From: Phytophthora colocasiae
Taxonomy: Eukaryota > Oomycota > Peronosporomycetes > Peronosporales > Peronosporaceae
Assembly: GCA_018806915.1 (NCBI GenBank)
Contig: JAGKQI010000096.1
Location: forward strand, 2,108,001 to 2,172,000
Reading direction: 5' to 3'
Length of the DNA stretch: 64,000 bases
Under the pieces are notes generated by a model that was given only the letters and a program-made list of their open reading frames with translations, did not search any database and was not told the origin of the DNA. Position 1 is the first letter of the stretch. Every line of letters starts with the position of its first letter. Positions 29,406 through 40,465 of the stretch are shown one piece after another. A program made the translations under genes and the position numbers.

Positions 29406-32400
29406 TCATGGACGATCCTTCCTGGACTTGATCTGCCGCTTGGGTTTGCCTAGCTCGCACTGGTTCACTTGCTTTGCAAACCTCAAAGAGCAGAGACTCT
29501 CGCTTGCAGACTCCAAAGTCGGGGACAGATTCACCATCATGAGCGTTTTACCATCACCCGACAGACTGCTTTGAAGCAGATACGTCAATTTGGAGTTGCG
29601 GAACGGAATCTACAGTTGAACAGCAAACAGTCAGCGTACGGGAAGAGATACAATACTACGAGCCATGAAGACTTACATGGGAGGCTTTGTTTCCAATGGC
29701 GTTGAAGACGTCAGCCAGACAGCTGAGACTTTTGTTGATAGCTTGCGTCTCCTTCAATCGGTCGCCGGAAACATTCGACCGTGAAGCACGTTCACTTCCA
29801 GCTAGGTCGACCAGATTCAGCTGACCATTCAGCATAACTCCGTCCTTGTTGTTCACCCCTTGCAGGTGCAAAGTGAACACGCTGTGAGAGCGCGATGATT
29901 GAGCATTCATGTCTGTACAGGCCACACTGCGCGCTCTGCTTGCTCGCTCCATAAGAACTTCAACTTGATCCGTAGCTGTTACATCCGCCATGGTCAGCCC
30001 TGGGACGTATACGCCTCCTTTTGCATCTTTCTTAATGCTAAGCTTCTCGTCAGTATTGTGCTTCGTGCTGAGCAAGTCCTTCAACGTCTCGTTGTAGATT
30101 TCCAGGAACGAAACTTTCATCACGTAGTTCCATCCCTGCTGCTTTAATGTTTCACACTCTTGGAGAATCATTTCAATCGCTCGAGGGATGATACCACGCA
30201 TTTGGCCGTTGCCACTTCCTTGCATCTGTAAAGCAAAAACGCAAGAGTCTGTTAGCATCATTAACGTAAAGTTTGATACCAACAAGGTACGACAGGTAAC
30301 TTGCCGTGTGAGTCTTGCCGGAGCCAGTCTGTCCGTAAGAAAACAAGCAAACATGGTACCCATCCAGAGAAGATTGAACAAACTCGGCGACCTGTTCAAA
30401 GACAGCATCTTGGCCAGCAGACGGAGCGAACACCTTGTCAAACGTGAAAGCAAATGTATCTGGCTCCGAAGGTTTCTTCCCAGGTCGAAGTAACTTGAGA
30501 CTTTCTCCGTCAAAGTCGCACGAGATCACAGGTGTCGTTACACTGGGGTCGCAATGATCAGAAGGAAGGAATGGGCGTGTTCTAGCGAACACCCGGACAT
30601 TTCCACGTAATTCCTATCAATATAATACAATGAATTCAGTATGCGTACCTCTTCCTTTCACAGATATAAAATGAAGGAGCACTTACCTGGATAGTGTTGT
30701 GCATCGCTCTCCTGAGTTTGTCGCCTTGTTTAATCTTCTGCTCGAGTTCCAATATGATATTGTCCTTTTGAGCGATCGATTGCACACCCTGATTCGTCAG
30801 TTCGGTAAGCCGCCGGCGCAGAATGTCAGCCTCACGTTTCACTTTGCACAACTCCTCAATGTCTCCATCACGAACTGTGGAGGCTCGTGTCCGCAAAGTC
30901 TGCACCTCACTCTCCAAGCTGACCTTCTCTTCCTGCAAAGTGTCGATCTGGCTCTTGAAACTCTCCCTTTCTCGCTGGAATTTTTCTTCCAGGGTGCCCA
31001 TTTGCGAGCTATGCTGCTGCTTGGAGTCCACATTGGCCGACTGAAGACGCTTCATCTCTGCCTTTACTGCTTCCATTTGAGCATTTACAGCCACATGCTC
31101 CGTTCGAAGTTCTCGAACTTGATCCTCGAGCATTTGACGAACACCCCCTTCTACGCCTACCTTTTGCAGGTTTTCTTGAAGCTCGCTCTCTAACTGTTTC
31201 ATTCGAGTACGCACTTCCTGTTCACTCTGCTCAGCCTCTTTTCGTGCCTTGACTTCAGCCTTCTCAATCAGCAGATAAACACACTCATTAGTATCCAACT
31301 CATTCACGTGCACACAAAAAAGAAGCACATACCTTGAGTTGGTTCTCAAGGTCACGCACTATCGTAGAACTCGACGTTTCCTGCCGCTCAAGGTCTCGAA
31401 TGGTGCCATGAAGCCGTTCAACCTTGTCAGCTAACTCCTTCTTGTCAGCTTCAACCTTGGAGCTCGCAGACGCGTTAAACTTCTGGATCTCAGTTAAACT
31501 CTTTACGAGATTAGAAACCTCGTTGTCCTTCTGCTGAAGCTTTTCCTTCAGCTCCGCCACCTCATCCACTGCACTGCTAACACGAGACTCCAACGCCTGG
31601 TTCTTCGCTTCAAGAGTGCACTTATCCATCTCGGATTTCGTGCGTCGTTCACGTTCGTTGTTGAGGTTGTTAGCAGCCTCCACCGCCTTGTCTTTGTAGT
31701 TGTTCAGCTCTTTGTGAACTGAAGCGAGTTCTTCACGAGTCTTACCGAGCTGTTCCTGTAAGTTCTCCAACTCGGCCTGCTTGCGCTTGTCCTCATCAAA
31801 CCCTTTTTTCTCGTAAAACTTCTCTAGTTCCTGTTTTCTCTCCTCAAAGTGCCTAGACTCGTCCTGTATGCGCGTCTCGTGGGCCTTCAGGTCCAGTTTC
31901 AGCTGCTCATTCTCTTTACGGGTCTCTTCCAGCTGGATTTCAAGTTTTACCGTGTTATCCCGAAGACTTGCGTTGCTGCGAACAACTTCCTGCTCCGACG
32001 CCCGCACCCGCACGATACTTTTCTCCATGACTTCTTTCTGTTGACGAAGTTGCTTCAACTCCGCCTCTGACTGGTCCTTGTTCCTCGCCGACTGCTGCAG
32101 CACAGCCAATCTTCGCTCCAGTGTCGCCTTCTCCGATGTGAGTTTGTCATCCATTTCTGCAGAGATTTTACCGAACTCCTGGATCTGCAACAGACAACCA
32201 ACTCTTCGTCAGCAACAACATCATTAACCAACACTTTGTCTGACAGCACCTTAGTCACAACATCTCGTACACCAGCCTTAAGTTGCTTGATATAGTTAAT
32301 CTGCTCCTCCTTCCGCGCCTTGACTGCAAACTTGTTCGTTTTGTGACGGAACGCCAGCAGCTGCTCGAGTGTGGCCAGTGTCTCGGGACTGAAGCTTTCG

Positions 32401-32690
32401 TGGAACTTCTCCAGCACGTGGATATCCAGATCAATAGGTTCCACCGCAGCAGACACTGCCAATCTGTCGTTTGTCAGTAGTTCTCCATGCGCTGTGGTGC
32501 TTGGCGTTGGAAGTTGGGTGATCGAAGGTCCTTTAAAGCCAAACCGACGAAGATTAGACGAAGACGCAGCGATTGTTGCAGTCTTAGGGATCTTCGCAGG
32601 TGGCGGACGTTCTGTAGCTGAGTATGAGATGCTCGAGGCGCCTCTGGAGCCCGTCGGTAGCTCACCTCCCTTCCTTCGTTTGGTGCCCAT
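29406..32690 (-). CDS. Kinesin-14, C-terminal motor (six exons, one GC-AG intron)
   Basis: Minus-strand exons: 32690-32250, 32184-31333, 31262-30687, 30613-30305, 30225-29677 and 29609-29406, giving 976 residues. The head is a basic tail domain (MGTKRRKGG), followed by about 470 residues of coiled coil and then a neck and motor starting [14 protein letters not shown], as in Ncd/HSET/KIFC1. Motor motifs: P-loop [10 protein letters not shown], switch [12 protein letters not shown], switch [10 protein letters not shown], and [17 protein letters not shown]-terminal motors walk to microtubule minus ends and help focus spindle poles. The intron 30226-30304 begins GCAAGT and ends TTTACAG: only GC-AG splicing gives the invariant GKTHT-M. 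The first intron could alternatively start at GTTAAT, adding seven residues. Confidence 0.92.
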
Positions 32691-32799
32691 TATAAAGTTT
32701 CGTCTTGAAAATTCAAAATGAAATTCGATTGAGTGACTTGTATTCACTTGAGTGACATATGAAATGCATGTTGCACCTGTAACTATTTCACTGAAGTCT

Positions 32800-34145
32800 T
32801 CAGGGCAGATCCCAACGCCAGACTGTCGCGTCGTCCGAGCATGTGATAATGGTACGCCCACTCTTGCTGAAACACACTTGACGCACTGTGCTCTTACAGC
32901 TGTTGTGAGTCAACTTGCAGATTGACCGCTCCTGCTCGGCGTCCAGGTCGAAGACGCTCACGAGTCCCTTCTTGTTGCCCACAGCCATGACCTCCAGCTG
33001 CGAGTCCAGTCCAAACTTCATAAACCACAGATCTGCATCCTTGTAGTGGTATTCGCGCAGGACCGTTACAGCATCCTTGCCCCGCGAAGGGTTGGGCTTC
33101 CAGAAGATCACCTTGTTGCCAGTCGACTTGGACAGGATCAGATCGCCCACCATGCGCACACAGTCCACGTAGTCAGCATGCACTTTGCTGGTGCAGAATG
33201 CTGGAAACTGAATGAACTTTGTGTCGAATGGACGATCCTTCGGACGCGGCTCCGTGTACGACTTCTTGATAGCAGTTTGGACAACCTCATCCTCCAAGTC
33301 CCAGATCTTAACTGTGTTGTCCATGCCAGAAGATACAAAGCACGAGCCCTTCAGATGGATATCCAGGCTCAAAACGTCGTCTCGGTGGCCCATATGACCA
33401 GCGAAAATTGCAACGCACACGCCCGTGAGTGTGTTCCACAGACGAATCGACTCGTCCTTGCTGGCCGAGAACAGCAAGCTTGGGTCGACCGGATGGAACT
33501 TGAGCTCGTTCACCGCATTACCGTGTCCTGATAGCACGATAACTACTGACTGCGTGATGCAGTTGATGACCTTGATATGACCACGGAATCCCGCAGCCGC
33601 CAGCAGTGGAGATCCCGTGAGCACGTCCACCGTCCACGCAGCTGTAAAGTACTGCTCTTCCTGGTCACCATCGCAATACACTTGGATCACATCTAGCCCA
33701 CCATTCTCGAGACATTCGTAGACCGTCAGCTGCTCAATGCACACACAACATAAAATGCATAAATAAATCAATAATGCGGCAATATTTATCGTCTTTCCAA
33801 TTCCTACTCGGTTGCCGCCAGCGACTGCAAACATGCGCTCGTAGATGGGTAGGACATTGCAGAAGGCGACGCAGTACAGTGCATTCCCATGGTCCTCTCG
33901 GGCGTAGGCTGTGCAGTAAAAGAACACAACAATAGCCACAGTATGTTAGTATAAATCCCATCCAGCCAATTGCGATTTACACTTTCCGTTGTAGCCAGTT
34001 ACTTACACGAAAACTTGTATGCTTTCTTACGCAGGCGCGGGAGAAGCGACGTTGGCACAATGTCAGCGACGTCCGCCCCGACACTGTCTACCGCCATAGT
34101 CTCGCTTAGCACCGGGGGCATTAAGGTTTCGTTGGTCTCGCTCAT
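32800..34145 (-). CDS. EED: EED / ESC homologue, WD40 subunit of Polycomb repressive complex 2 (three exons)
   Basis: Minus-strand exons: 34145-34007, 33908-33808 and 33729-32800, with introns of 98 and 78 bp; 389 residues. The sequence follows EED through all blades: KFSSYAREDHGNALYCVAFC, GGNRLTVYECLENG, EEQYFTAAWTVD, LLAAAGFRGHIKVIN, GHGNAVNELKFHPVDPSLL, SKDESIRLWN, VDCVRMVGDLILSK, ADLWFMKFGLDS and DDATVWRWDLP. EED binds trimethylated H3K27 and stimulates the EZH2-type methyltransferase, spreading facultative heterochromatin. The Trp and an aromatic neighbour of the peptide cage are kept (LWF). The gene is the last one before the repeat block, 570 bp from the first complete E1 LTR, and 109 bp from the kinesin start. 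Confidence 0.94.
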
Positions 34146-34159
34146 GTTGCTCTTTTTAA

Positions 34160-34246
34160 AATCCTGCCTAAAATAATTCACAAATCCAAATCCTGTCTAA
34201 AGCGATTCATGAATCCAAATCCTGTTTAAAGCGATCCAAATCCTGT
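34160..34246. repeat. Degenerate tandem repeat, unit about 27 bp, in the EED upstream region
   Basis: AATCCAAATCCTGT[CT]TAAAGCGATTCAT-like units recur about three times, with a more diverged copy at the left. It begins about 15 bp upstream of the EED start codon, so it probably lies in its leader or promoter. Confidence 0.6.
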
Positions 34247-34545
34247 TTGTACAGTACACAGAAACCCTTGAGGGCAACGTATGACAGAGCCTGCTCCAAC
34301 GTGGCCCATATCGAGGAAGCAGGTACAGCCGCGTCTGGCAGACCTGGATGCGTAACGAGACAGCCAGAACGACCGTATTCGCGACACACGACGCCTATAC
34401 GACGCATCTCTTCAATCAGGGGTACAATACGAGCGTCTAGCCCAGCTGAGCATGAACCAGGCCGTGCGACGCACCATCTAGGCCTGCCAGACAACACTAG
34501 GCCTATTGCTACTGTTCCTACCGCTGCAACTTCAGCCAATGCGAA
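34247..34545. other. Gene-less stretch at the host/repeat border
   Basis: Open frames of about 110 codons exist on both strands (34207-34539 minus and 34247-34600 plus). Neither has a recognisable domain, and they are mirror readings of the same DNA. It may be an old repeat fragment. Confidence 0.3.
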
Positions 34546-34620
34546 TGTGGTGGAGCGGATCTGCTGTAATGGGTCTCTTAGATCGCGTTCACGTGTATGA
34601 GGAAGCGTGCAATTGAGAGT
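34546..34620. repeat. Adjacent remnants of E2 and E1 LTR ends
   Basis: At about 34546 the 19 bases TGTGGTGGAGCGGATCTGC equal the start of the E2 LTR at 58510. They are followed at once by TGTAATGGGTCTCTTAGA and GTGTATGAGGAAGCGTGCAATT, which match the E1 LTR start with an internal loss. They mark older insertions at the edge of the repeat block. Confidence 0.65.
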
Positions 34621-34713
34621 TCGAATGGAATCCCCAGGGGTTTACTTGCTAACACCACCTTTATGCTCACGTCCCTTTACTATCCGGCATTATGGTCAAT
34701 TACGGCGATGGTG

Positions 34714-35165
34714 TGTAACGGGGTTACACGTACACGTGGTTGTACCACTTGTAACTCTAACAGTTAGGATAACTGTTAGAGGTTGGAAATGGGCCTCAGA
34801 CCTTGGTGTGCTGTACACACCAAAGGATACATGGGCGAACCACATTACTGGGTGGTTCGTGTGCATTTGTGCATATTATTGGTAGAATTTCTACCAATCA
34901 CTGAGCAGAGTTTCTGCCAACCACACGTTGGCAGACCCTTTAGAAATAGATAACAAACAGTTTTAGGAGGTCCATAATTGGCTTATGCCAAATTCAATAA
35001 CAGTTCTCATTTTACGGTATTTTTGCAGTTTAATTTAGTTATATTTGATTTAATTATACTTATTTAAATAAGTATACTTAAATTAAGTCTATTCTAATTG
35101 CACGCTTCCTCATACACGTAAGCGCACGTGTACGCCACCTAATAGGTCTAAGTAGACCCATTACA
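34714..35165 (+). repeat. E1 LTR (452 bp), copy 1 left
   Basis: Starts TGTAACGGGGTTACACG and ends GACCCATTACA. It is the reverse complement of 40466-40917 with few differences. Inside it are perfect hairpins such as the pair at the positions corresponding to 40851-40875. Confidence 0.93.
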
Positions 35166-35167
35166 CC

Positions 35168-35182
35168 TGGTAGCACTTCGTA
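35168..35182 (+). promoter_or_regulatory. Probable primer-binding site of E1
   Basis: TGGTAGCACTTCGTA lies 2 bp inside the LTR and resembles the TGGTA start complementary to initiator-Met tRNA ends used by many gypsy elements. The match beyond TGGTAGCA is weak. Confidence 0.45.
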
Positions 35183-35214
35183 GTCCGTCCCACGACCGAC
35201 TGCTGTTCGTTCGT

Positions 35215-36807
35215 ATGGAGTCATACGAACGCGGGGTAGAGAACTCCCCAATGGATGAGGGATCCGCTGGGACCCCTCACATGTCCGTGACGCGCACGGA
35301 CTGTGCCCACCTGTCAGATCCAGAGTGGGAAGCTCTCCAAAGACTTTCACAAGTCATTGGAGAGGCAGCGGTAGCGACGATGCTTCGTACGCTATCGCCG
35401 ACAGAGCAACACGGTGTTGCTCTGGGGTACATTGTTAAGGAGCAACGAGATGTTGCTGCTTCGGTGGCTTCCCCTAAGCCACGCGTGGAGTCGTTGAAAC
35501 TCCACGTGAGTACCTACACGGGGAAGGAGGACGAGACCCTCCTTCGGTGGCTTGTCGAACTCGACACAGCCGTTGCGGCTCGACGTATCGTCGATCCGAT
35601 GTCGAAGGTCGCGTTCGCCATGTCATGTCTTGGCGGACGTGCGAGGAGTTGGGCCTATGGGCGCCGACTCTCGGATCCTACGTGCTTCAGCACGTACGAG
35701 GTGTTCAAGGAGGAACTCAATCTTGCGTTTGAGCCTCCGAAGAACGAGTTCAGATCGAGAGCAGAGTTTCTCGATCTGCAACAGGGCAAGGATGATGTTC
35801 ACACCTTTGCCCAGCGTGCTCGATACTTGGTATCGAACATAGTGGCCAACCCGATCGACGAGGCGACCAAGGTCGTCACGTTCATGAAGGGACTAAGAGA
35901 TGGTCCCGTCAAGACGTATCTCTTCCGAGAGTATCCGAATACTCTCGAGGAGGCGATCAGCCTTGCAATGCAAGAGGAGTTTAGCCGGCGTCAAGCTAAA
36001 CTCCATGCGAACGCGCCGAAGCCGGCGCGTCCTGTTGTGAAAACGGGAGGTCCGGAACCTATGGACCTCTCGAGTGCTACGACTGCTGGTCAACAGCAGC
36101 GTAGGAACAGCGCGTTCGATGTTACAAGTGTAGTAACATCGGTCACTATGCACGCGAGTGCACAGCGGGCGGGCGTTCAAAAACGCTGGCGACCAGTAGG
36201 CGCGGGGCGTCCTACTGGTGATGCAGTCTCGCGTGTCGAGCTTGGACACGCGACGATGAGGACTGCTGCCCCCAGCGAGAAGGTTTCTCGCTGTAAGCTG
36301 CAAGATGACAAGCCAAACCTTGTCATCCTGAACGTGATGTCGAAGAGAGCGAACTCTCTTCGTGCCCTAGTGGACTCGGGCGCGTCGAACAACTTTGTTC
36401 GACAGGGAAGTCTTCGAAGGCTTGACTTCGAAGAGGCCGATACGCCTCGCGGCGTGTTGGAGGTGCGGTTGGCAACAGGTGCCACCGTGAGGACTGAGAA
36501 GCGCGTAGTCCGTGTGCGCTTCTCTTACAAACGAAGGACGTTTGTAGAAGATCTTATCGTCTTGGATCTAGACGATAAGTTCGACTTGGTATTAGGCATG
36601 CCGTGGCTTGCACGGCATGACCCGGTGATCAACTGGGAGAAGCGTACACTCGTACGCTTCAACAACACATGCACGACAGAGAGCGATGGCCCTGTCAGTG
36701 CTGCACATGCACCGCCGGTGCATGTGGATCCCCAGTTGAGGCAGCAGCGGCCGCCGCTGCCTCCGATCGCCGCCGGCGACCATCAACGACTCCGGGAGTC
36801 GTTGTGA
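35215..36807 (+). pseudogene. E1 Gag-protease, copy 1 (530 codons, zinc knuckle lost)
   Basis: Opens at ATG 35215. The capsid-like core has the gypsy pattern (LRWLVELDTAV, VAFAMSCLGGRARSWAYG, FRSRAEFLDLQQGKDDVHTFAQRARYLV, VVTFMKGLRDGPVKTYLF) and is followed by PEPMDLS. The cysteine knuckle seen in copy 2 (CYKCSNIGHYAREC, about 58430-58490 minus) is read out of frame here between two compensating indels. The protease has LVDSGASNNFV (active site DSGA), then VLGMPWLARHDPVINW. The DNA of the whole frame consists of consecutive short inverted repeats; seven lie in 36192-36403 alone. Confidence 0.85.
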
Positions 36808-36878
36808 GAAAATGTGTGTCGACTCAGAAATCTGAGCCGAAGGGTCGCGGTCACATGAGTGATGGTCAGGTGAATGTG

Positions 36879-37023
36879 TTCCTGGTGCACTGGGTTGGTT
36901 ACGATGAGCTGACTTGGGTCGACGAAGCTGATCTTAACTGTGGAGCCATATTAAGCGCGTTCCTACGTGATCATGCTAACCGGAATCGGTTTGGCGTGAT
37001 GCAGTCGCACGAAGAAGTGTAGG
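36879..37023 (+). pseudogene. E2 chromodomain tail, separated from its pol by the inversion
   Basis: Reads FLVHWVGYDELTWVDEADLNCGAILSAFLRDH and ends at TAG 37021-37023 after QSHEEV. It is the C-terminal half of the E2 chromodomain; the other half ends at 44368 on the minus strand. E2 copy 2 carries the whole domain at 63060-63250. Confidence 0.85.
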
Positions 37024-37371
37024 AGGGGTCAGGCGAGGTAACAGGGTTGCCCCGCCGTGATCGAAGGAGCTGATGTGGAGGGGAATCCAGATCAGAGCGA
37101 GAGTTTATATTTGTGTATATGCATGTGAGCAGGGAATTTGACGTTGGAAAATAGTGATCCGGGATGTCGAGATGGAGATGAAAGGGGATCACGTTCCCAA
37201 AACGAATGGAGATTACGAGAATCACGAATGGAGATTACGAGAATCACGAATGGGGATTGTGAGAGTTACGAATGGAGGTGGGAGAATGCAGAACGACCCT
37301 AGACGGAGTTCCGAATCCGAACTCGGGGAGAGGCCCCGAGCTTTGCTGCAGGTGATTGAGGTTAGCACGAC
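37024..37371. other. E2 spacer between pol end and antisense gene
   Basis: No gene seen. It holds the 22-bp tandem repeat at 37202-37267. The corresponding stretch in E2 copy 2 is 62707-63059, on the other strand, with diverged repeats. Confidence 0.4.
37202..37267. repeat. 22-bp tandem repeat, three units
   Basis: Unit ACGAATGGAGATTACGAGAATC occurs twice exactly (37202-37223 and 37224-37245) and once with five changes (37246-37267), then fades out. Confidence 0.9.
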
Positions 37372-40124
37372 TTACGGAGAAGCGGCCCCAGCGGGAGGAG
37401 GATTGAACTTGCCGATAAGGCGGGGGATCCTGGTAGCAGGGTGGTTGACCGGGTCTTGCCGATACTGGTTACGCCACGGATCCGCCTCGTCACACTCCTC
37501 CAGAGCCTCGATCAGGTTCGCCGGCTCTGGGACGTTCGCGTTAGGATCCGCCCGGTTGGCACGCCGAGAGACCACGCCGGGATACCAACGAACCGCATCC
37601 ACGGCCGGAATGGGGAGGTGAAGGAAGAACGGATCCAACAGGATGTCGAGATCGAACCACTGGTCGCGCATTATGGCAGGGAAGGAGGCGAGGAATTGGC
37701 GCCAAGCAGACCCAGCCCGACTCCGCCTAGCCTTGCGAGCGACGTAATATCGCTGCAGTTCGAGATCCGCATCTTGCATGGCAGAGGTGATCTCGAGGTT
37801 ATGGGTGGCCTCCCAAAATGCCTGACGGTGCCGTTCCTCCAGGACGCGATAGGTGGCGGCCACGGCCGCGAGGGGTGTTCCCTCCCTCTCGTGCAAATCG
37901 AGGTCGAACGTGAGGGGACCCGGGTTCGCGAAGTCGTTCCACGGCTCCCGAGCCAACAGATCGAGTACGTTCACGCCCGTGATCAACTCGTTGAGATAGC
38001 CGGTGCCGGGGGTCGGCGCGAGTCCAGCCTGCACCCGAGAGGGGAACAGCCAACCCGAAGGGATCAACAACCGTTTGCCCAAGGAGCTGGCAATCAGGCC
38101 CACGATCGAATACTGCCCGATCACCTGCGGATCCCACGGTTCGATGTCCGCGGCCGCGAAGGTACGCTGCCTATCGTACCATGGGATGAAAGAGGCGACC
38201 GGGAACAGAGGTGGTTGGAGTCCGAGGGGCGGAGAACCGCCGAGAGAAGGTGACGGCGGTGACGGGGAACCCGGAGGTGATCCGGGAGACGGTGGGCCTG
38301 ATCCATCCGGAGATGGGCTTGAGCCGTCCGGAGACCCCGATCCACGAGCGCCAGAAGATCTGCCTCTTGGAACCTGACCAGACTCGCGCCGGTGCGTCGA
38401 GATAGATCGTTGGCGGCCCATGTGTAGAATCTCGTCCTCCTCGGAGTCCTCCGCCTCGTTGGAACGTTCCGATTCGGCCTCAGAACTAGTTCCATTGCTG
38501 GGTTCTGGACTCTCGTCCTCTTCGGACGGCGATGAGAATGGGTGCTCGGGATCGTAATCGGAGTCTTCCTCTTCCTCGTCCTGCGAATCACCATCGGCGG
38601 GGGGCGATCCAGGCTGATCCGTCGGCGCCGGGGTCGGATCAGGGACTGGAGTGTCGGTCTCCTCCCCTCCAGCCTGCCCAGAAGCTTGATCCGCCAACAG
38701 ATCCAACGGGCTCGCCGTTGATCCTGCTGAGGTCGGAACCGCCGTTGGCGGGGCGGGCTGGGTTGATCCGGGGGCTTCGGTAGCAGCGGTTCCTGGATCA
38801 CGGGGGGCTGAGGAGCTCCGAGCTGGACGCTTGCGCGAGGAAGGAGGAACGGCGGGGGAAGCGGAGGCGCTTCGAGATCTCTTGGTGGCACGAGCCGCCC
38901 GTCGGTCCGCGATCCACGAGGACAACCGAGCAGAGGAATCCTCGGCGTGATGCAGCTGTTGTTCGGCTTCTACATAATCGGCGTCCAGCTCCTGATGAGC
39001 CTGTCGGAGCTCTGTGTTCTGCTGCTGGAGTTGGTCGAGTTCCTGTGTCGCTGCGTCCCGGGCGGCACGGGCCACGTCAAGGTCCGCGAGAGTTGATAAG
39101 CGATCTTGGGTGGCGTTGTCCAGGTCGACCTGGATCCGATCCCGATCCACCGTGACTCGATCGATATCCTGCATCGCCCGATCCCGGTCGAGGCGGGCCT
39201 GGTCCAGGTCCGCGACGACCTGATCTCGCTCGGCAATTGCGGCACGATGCTGGACGGAGAGCTGGTCCCGGTCGTGCTGGATTATTTCCAGATTTCCCCA
39301 GGCGTCCGCTAGATCTTGCTCCAGACTGGATACGGCGGCGGCATCGGCGGTTGCATCCAAAGGCGGGGCGCGAGAATCCGGTACGGACACGTCCTCCAAG
39401 GCGAGGTGTGCCCGGGCCAGTTCAGCCTGGTGGTCCTCTGCCTCACGTTCCAAGTACGCGACCTCGGCTCGAGCGGCGAGCAACTCCGCTTGTGATCAGC
39501 GGGCATGGCCATGGCCGTTTGTGGACCTTGGGAGGAATCGTTCCTCTGCCAGCGATCAAGGCTACGCTGAGTGAGGGTCAAGTCATGACGCACGGCGGCG
39601 AGCTCCCGTTCGCGATCCTGAAGCTCATCCCGGAGTTCAATCTCCGTCTCCCCTGCTACGCGAAGTTCGGCCAACCGGAAGTCGAGATCCTCGAGCGCAG
39701 AGTCTAACCGCGCCTGGATCCGGGCCATCCGCCGTTCAGATTCCCGCCGTTCAGCGTCGTATTGAGCCCGCTGATCTTGCAAGGCGGCGATCGTGTCCCC
39801 ACCGATACTGTCCCCGTTTCCCGACCGCATACGAGCAATTCCGGCGGTCAACCGCAAGATCTCCTCCGCCTGGTCATCCCGGAAGCGCTCCATATCCTCC
39901 ATGTCGGATCGCAACCGGCGAACGGTGTCATCCAGGTGGTCCCGATCGCGACCCAAGGTCTCGCGCACCCGTTGGCTATGGGCCAACCTCGCTTGCAAAG
40001 TGACCAGCTCAGGGTCTACCCCAGGAGTTGAGAAGCGTGAGGTGGTGGATCGAGCTGACCGGATCGAGTGCTCGCTCGAGGGAGTTCTCGGCGTCAAAGG
40101 GGGCGAGGGAGGCGGATCAGACAT
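37372..40124 (-). pseudogene. E2 antisense gene, copy 1: about 900-residue coiled-coil protein of unknown function
   Basis: Within E2 this gene lies between the end of pol and the 3' LTR and runs opposite to gag-pol. From ATG 40122-40124 it reads MSDPPPSPPLTPRTPSSEHS, then about 170 residues of coiled coil. About 60 bp present in copy 2 are missing near 39490, shifting the frame. The second frame (39483-37372) continues coiled coil with repeated (V/L)DRDR-type heptads, a basic patch RRAARATKRSRSAS, a Pro/Ser then Glu/Asp-rich region, a Gly-Ser-Pro stretch and a 270-residue globular C-terminus (IPWYDRQRTFAAADIEPWDPQVIGQYS...WRNQYRQDP) like no family I know. Copy 2 (59915-62706) keeps the same protein, so it is a regular part of E2. 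Confidence 0.75.
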
Positions 40125-40311
40125 CGCGGAAGGGTGGTGGTGTTTGAACGACTTGTATTCCAGGTGGCAAATGTGGAAATAAGCCCGAAGTGAGCTGCGG
40201 CAGCCCAACTTCCGTGCTGGAGGCGGATGTGGTGAAGCGAACGAGAATTTTTCCCGGAGAGGCGATATCAGCCACGAACCCGAAGAGAGCCGGAACAAGC
40301 GACGGGGGACC

Positions 40312-40465
40312 TGTGATCCCCAGATCTGAGTCGAATCAGACAAAGGTACGATGGGTCCCGCCGGGGAACAGGCAACGGAGACACCAGCGGAAGACAAAGG
40401 TATGATGGGTCCCGCCGGGGGAACAGGCAACGGAGACACCAGCTGAAGTTCAAGTAGAGCGATGT
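40312..40465 (+). repeat. E2 LTR fragment, copy 1
   Basis: TGTGATCCCCAGATC at 40312 follows a purine run (GGGGGACC) and equals, reversed, the end of the E2 LTR at 59727. The LTR is cut off after 154 bp by the E1 LTR at 40466. A 58-bp segment containing GATGGGTCCCGCCGGGG is tandemly repeated inside it (about 40337-40441). Confidence 0.75.

Larger units (their letters stand above)
34714..36878 (+). mobile_element. Retrotransposon E1, copy 1, left part (5' LTR, gag, protease)
   Basis: Begins with a complete 452-bp LTR, then a primer-binding-like site, gag and protease on the plus strand. E1 sequence ends after GTGAATGTG at 36878, where the intact family member (E1 copy 2, minus strand, about 57710) continues AATCACC. 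Here E2 chromodomain sequence follows instead. The rest of this copy, without about 2.2 kb of RT, lies inverted at 40466-44367. Confidence 0.85.

Noticed and set aside
32055..32861. Longer start for the kinesin (in-frame ATG at 32861)
   Set aside because: It would overlap the EED stop region and add residues without kinesin-tail character; ATG 32690 precedes a basic tail typical of kinesin-14.
34207..34600. Opposing frames of 110 and 117 codons
   Set aside because: No domain, both strands equally open, borders on repeats; not supported as genes.
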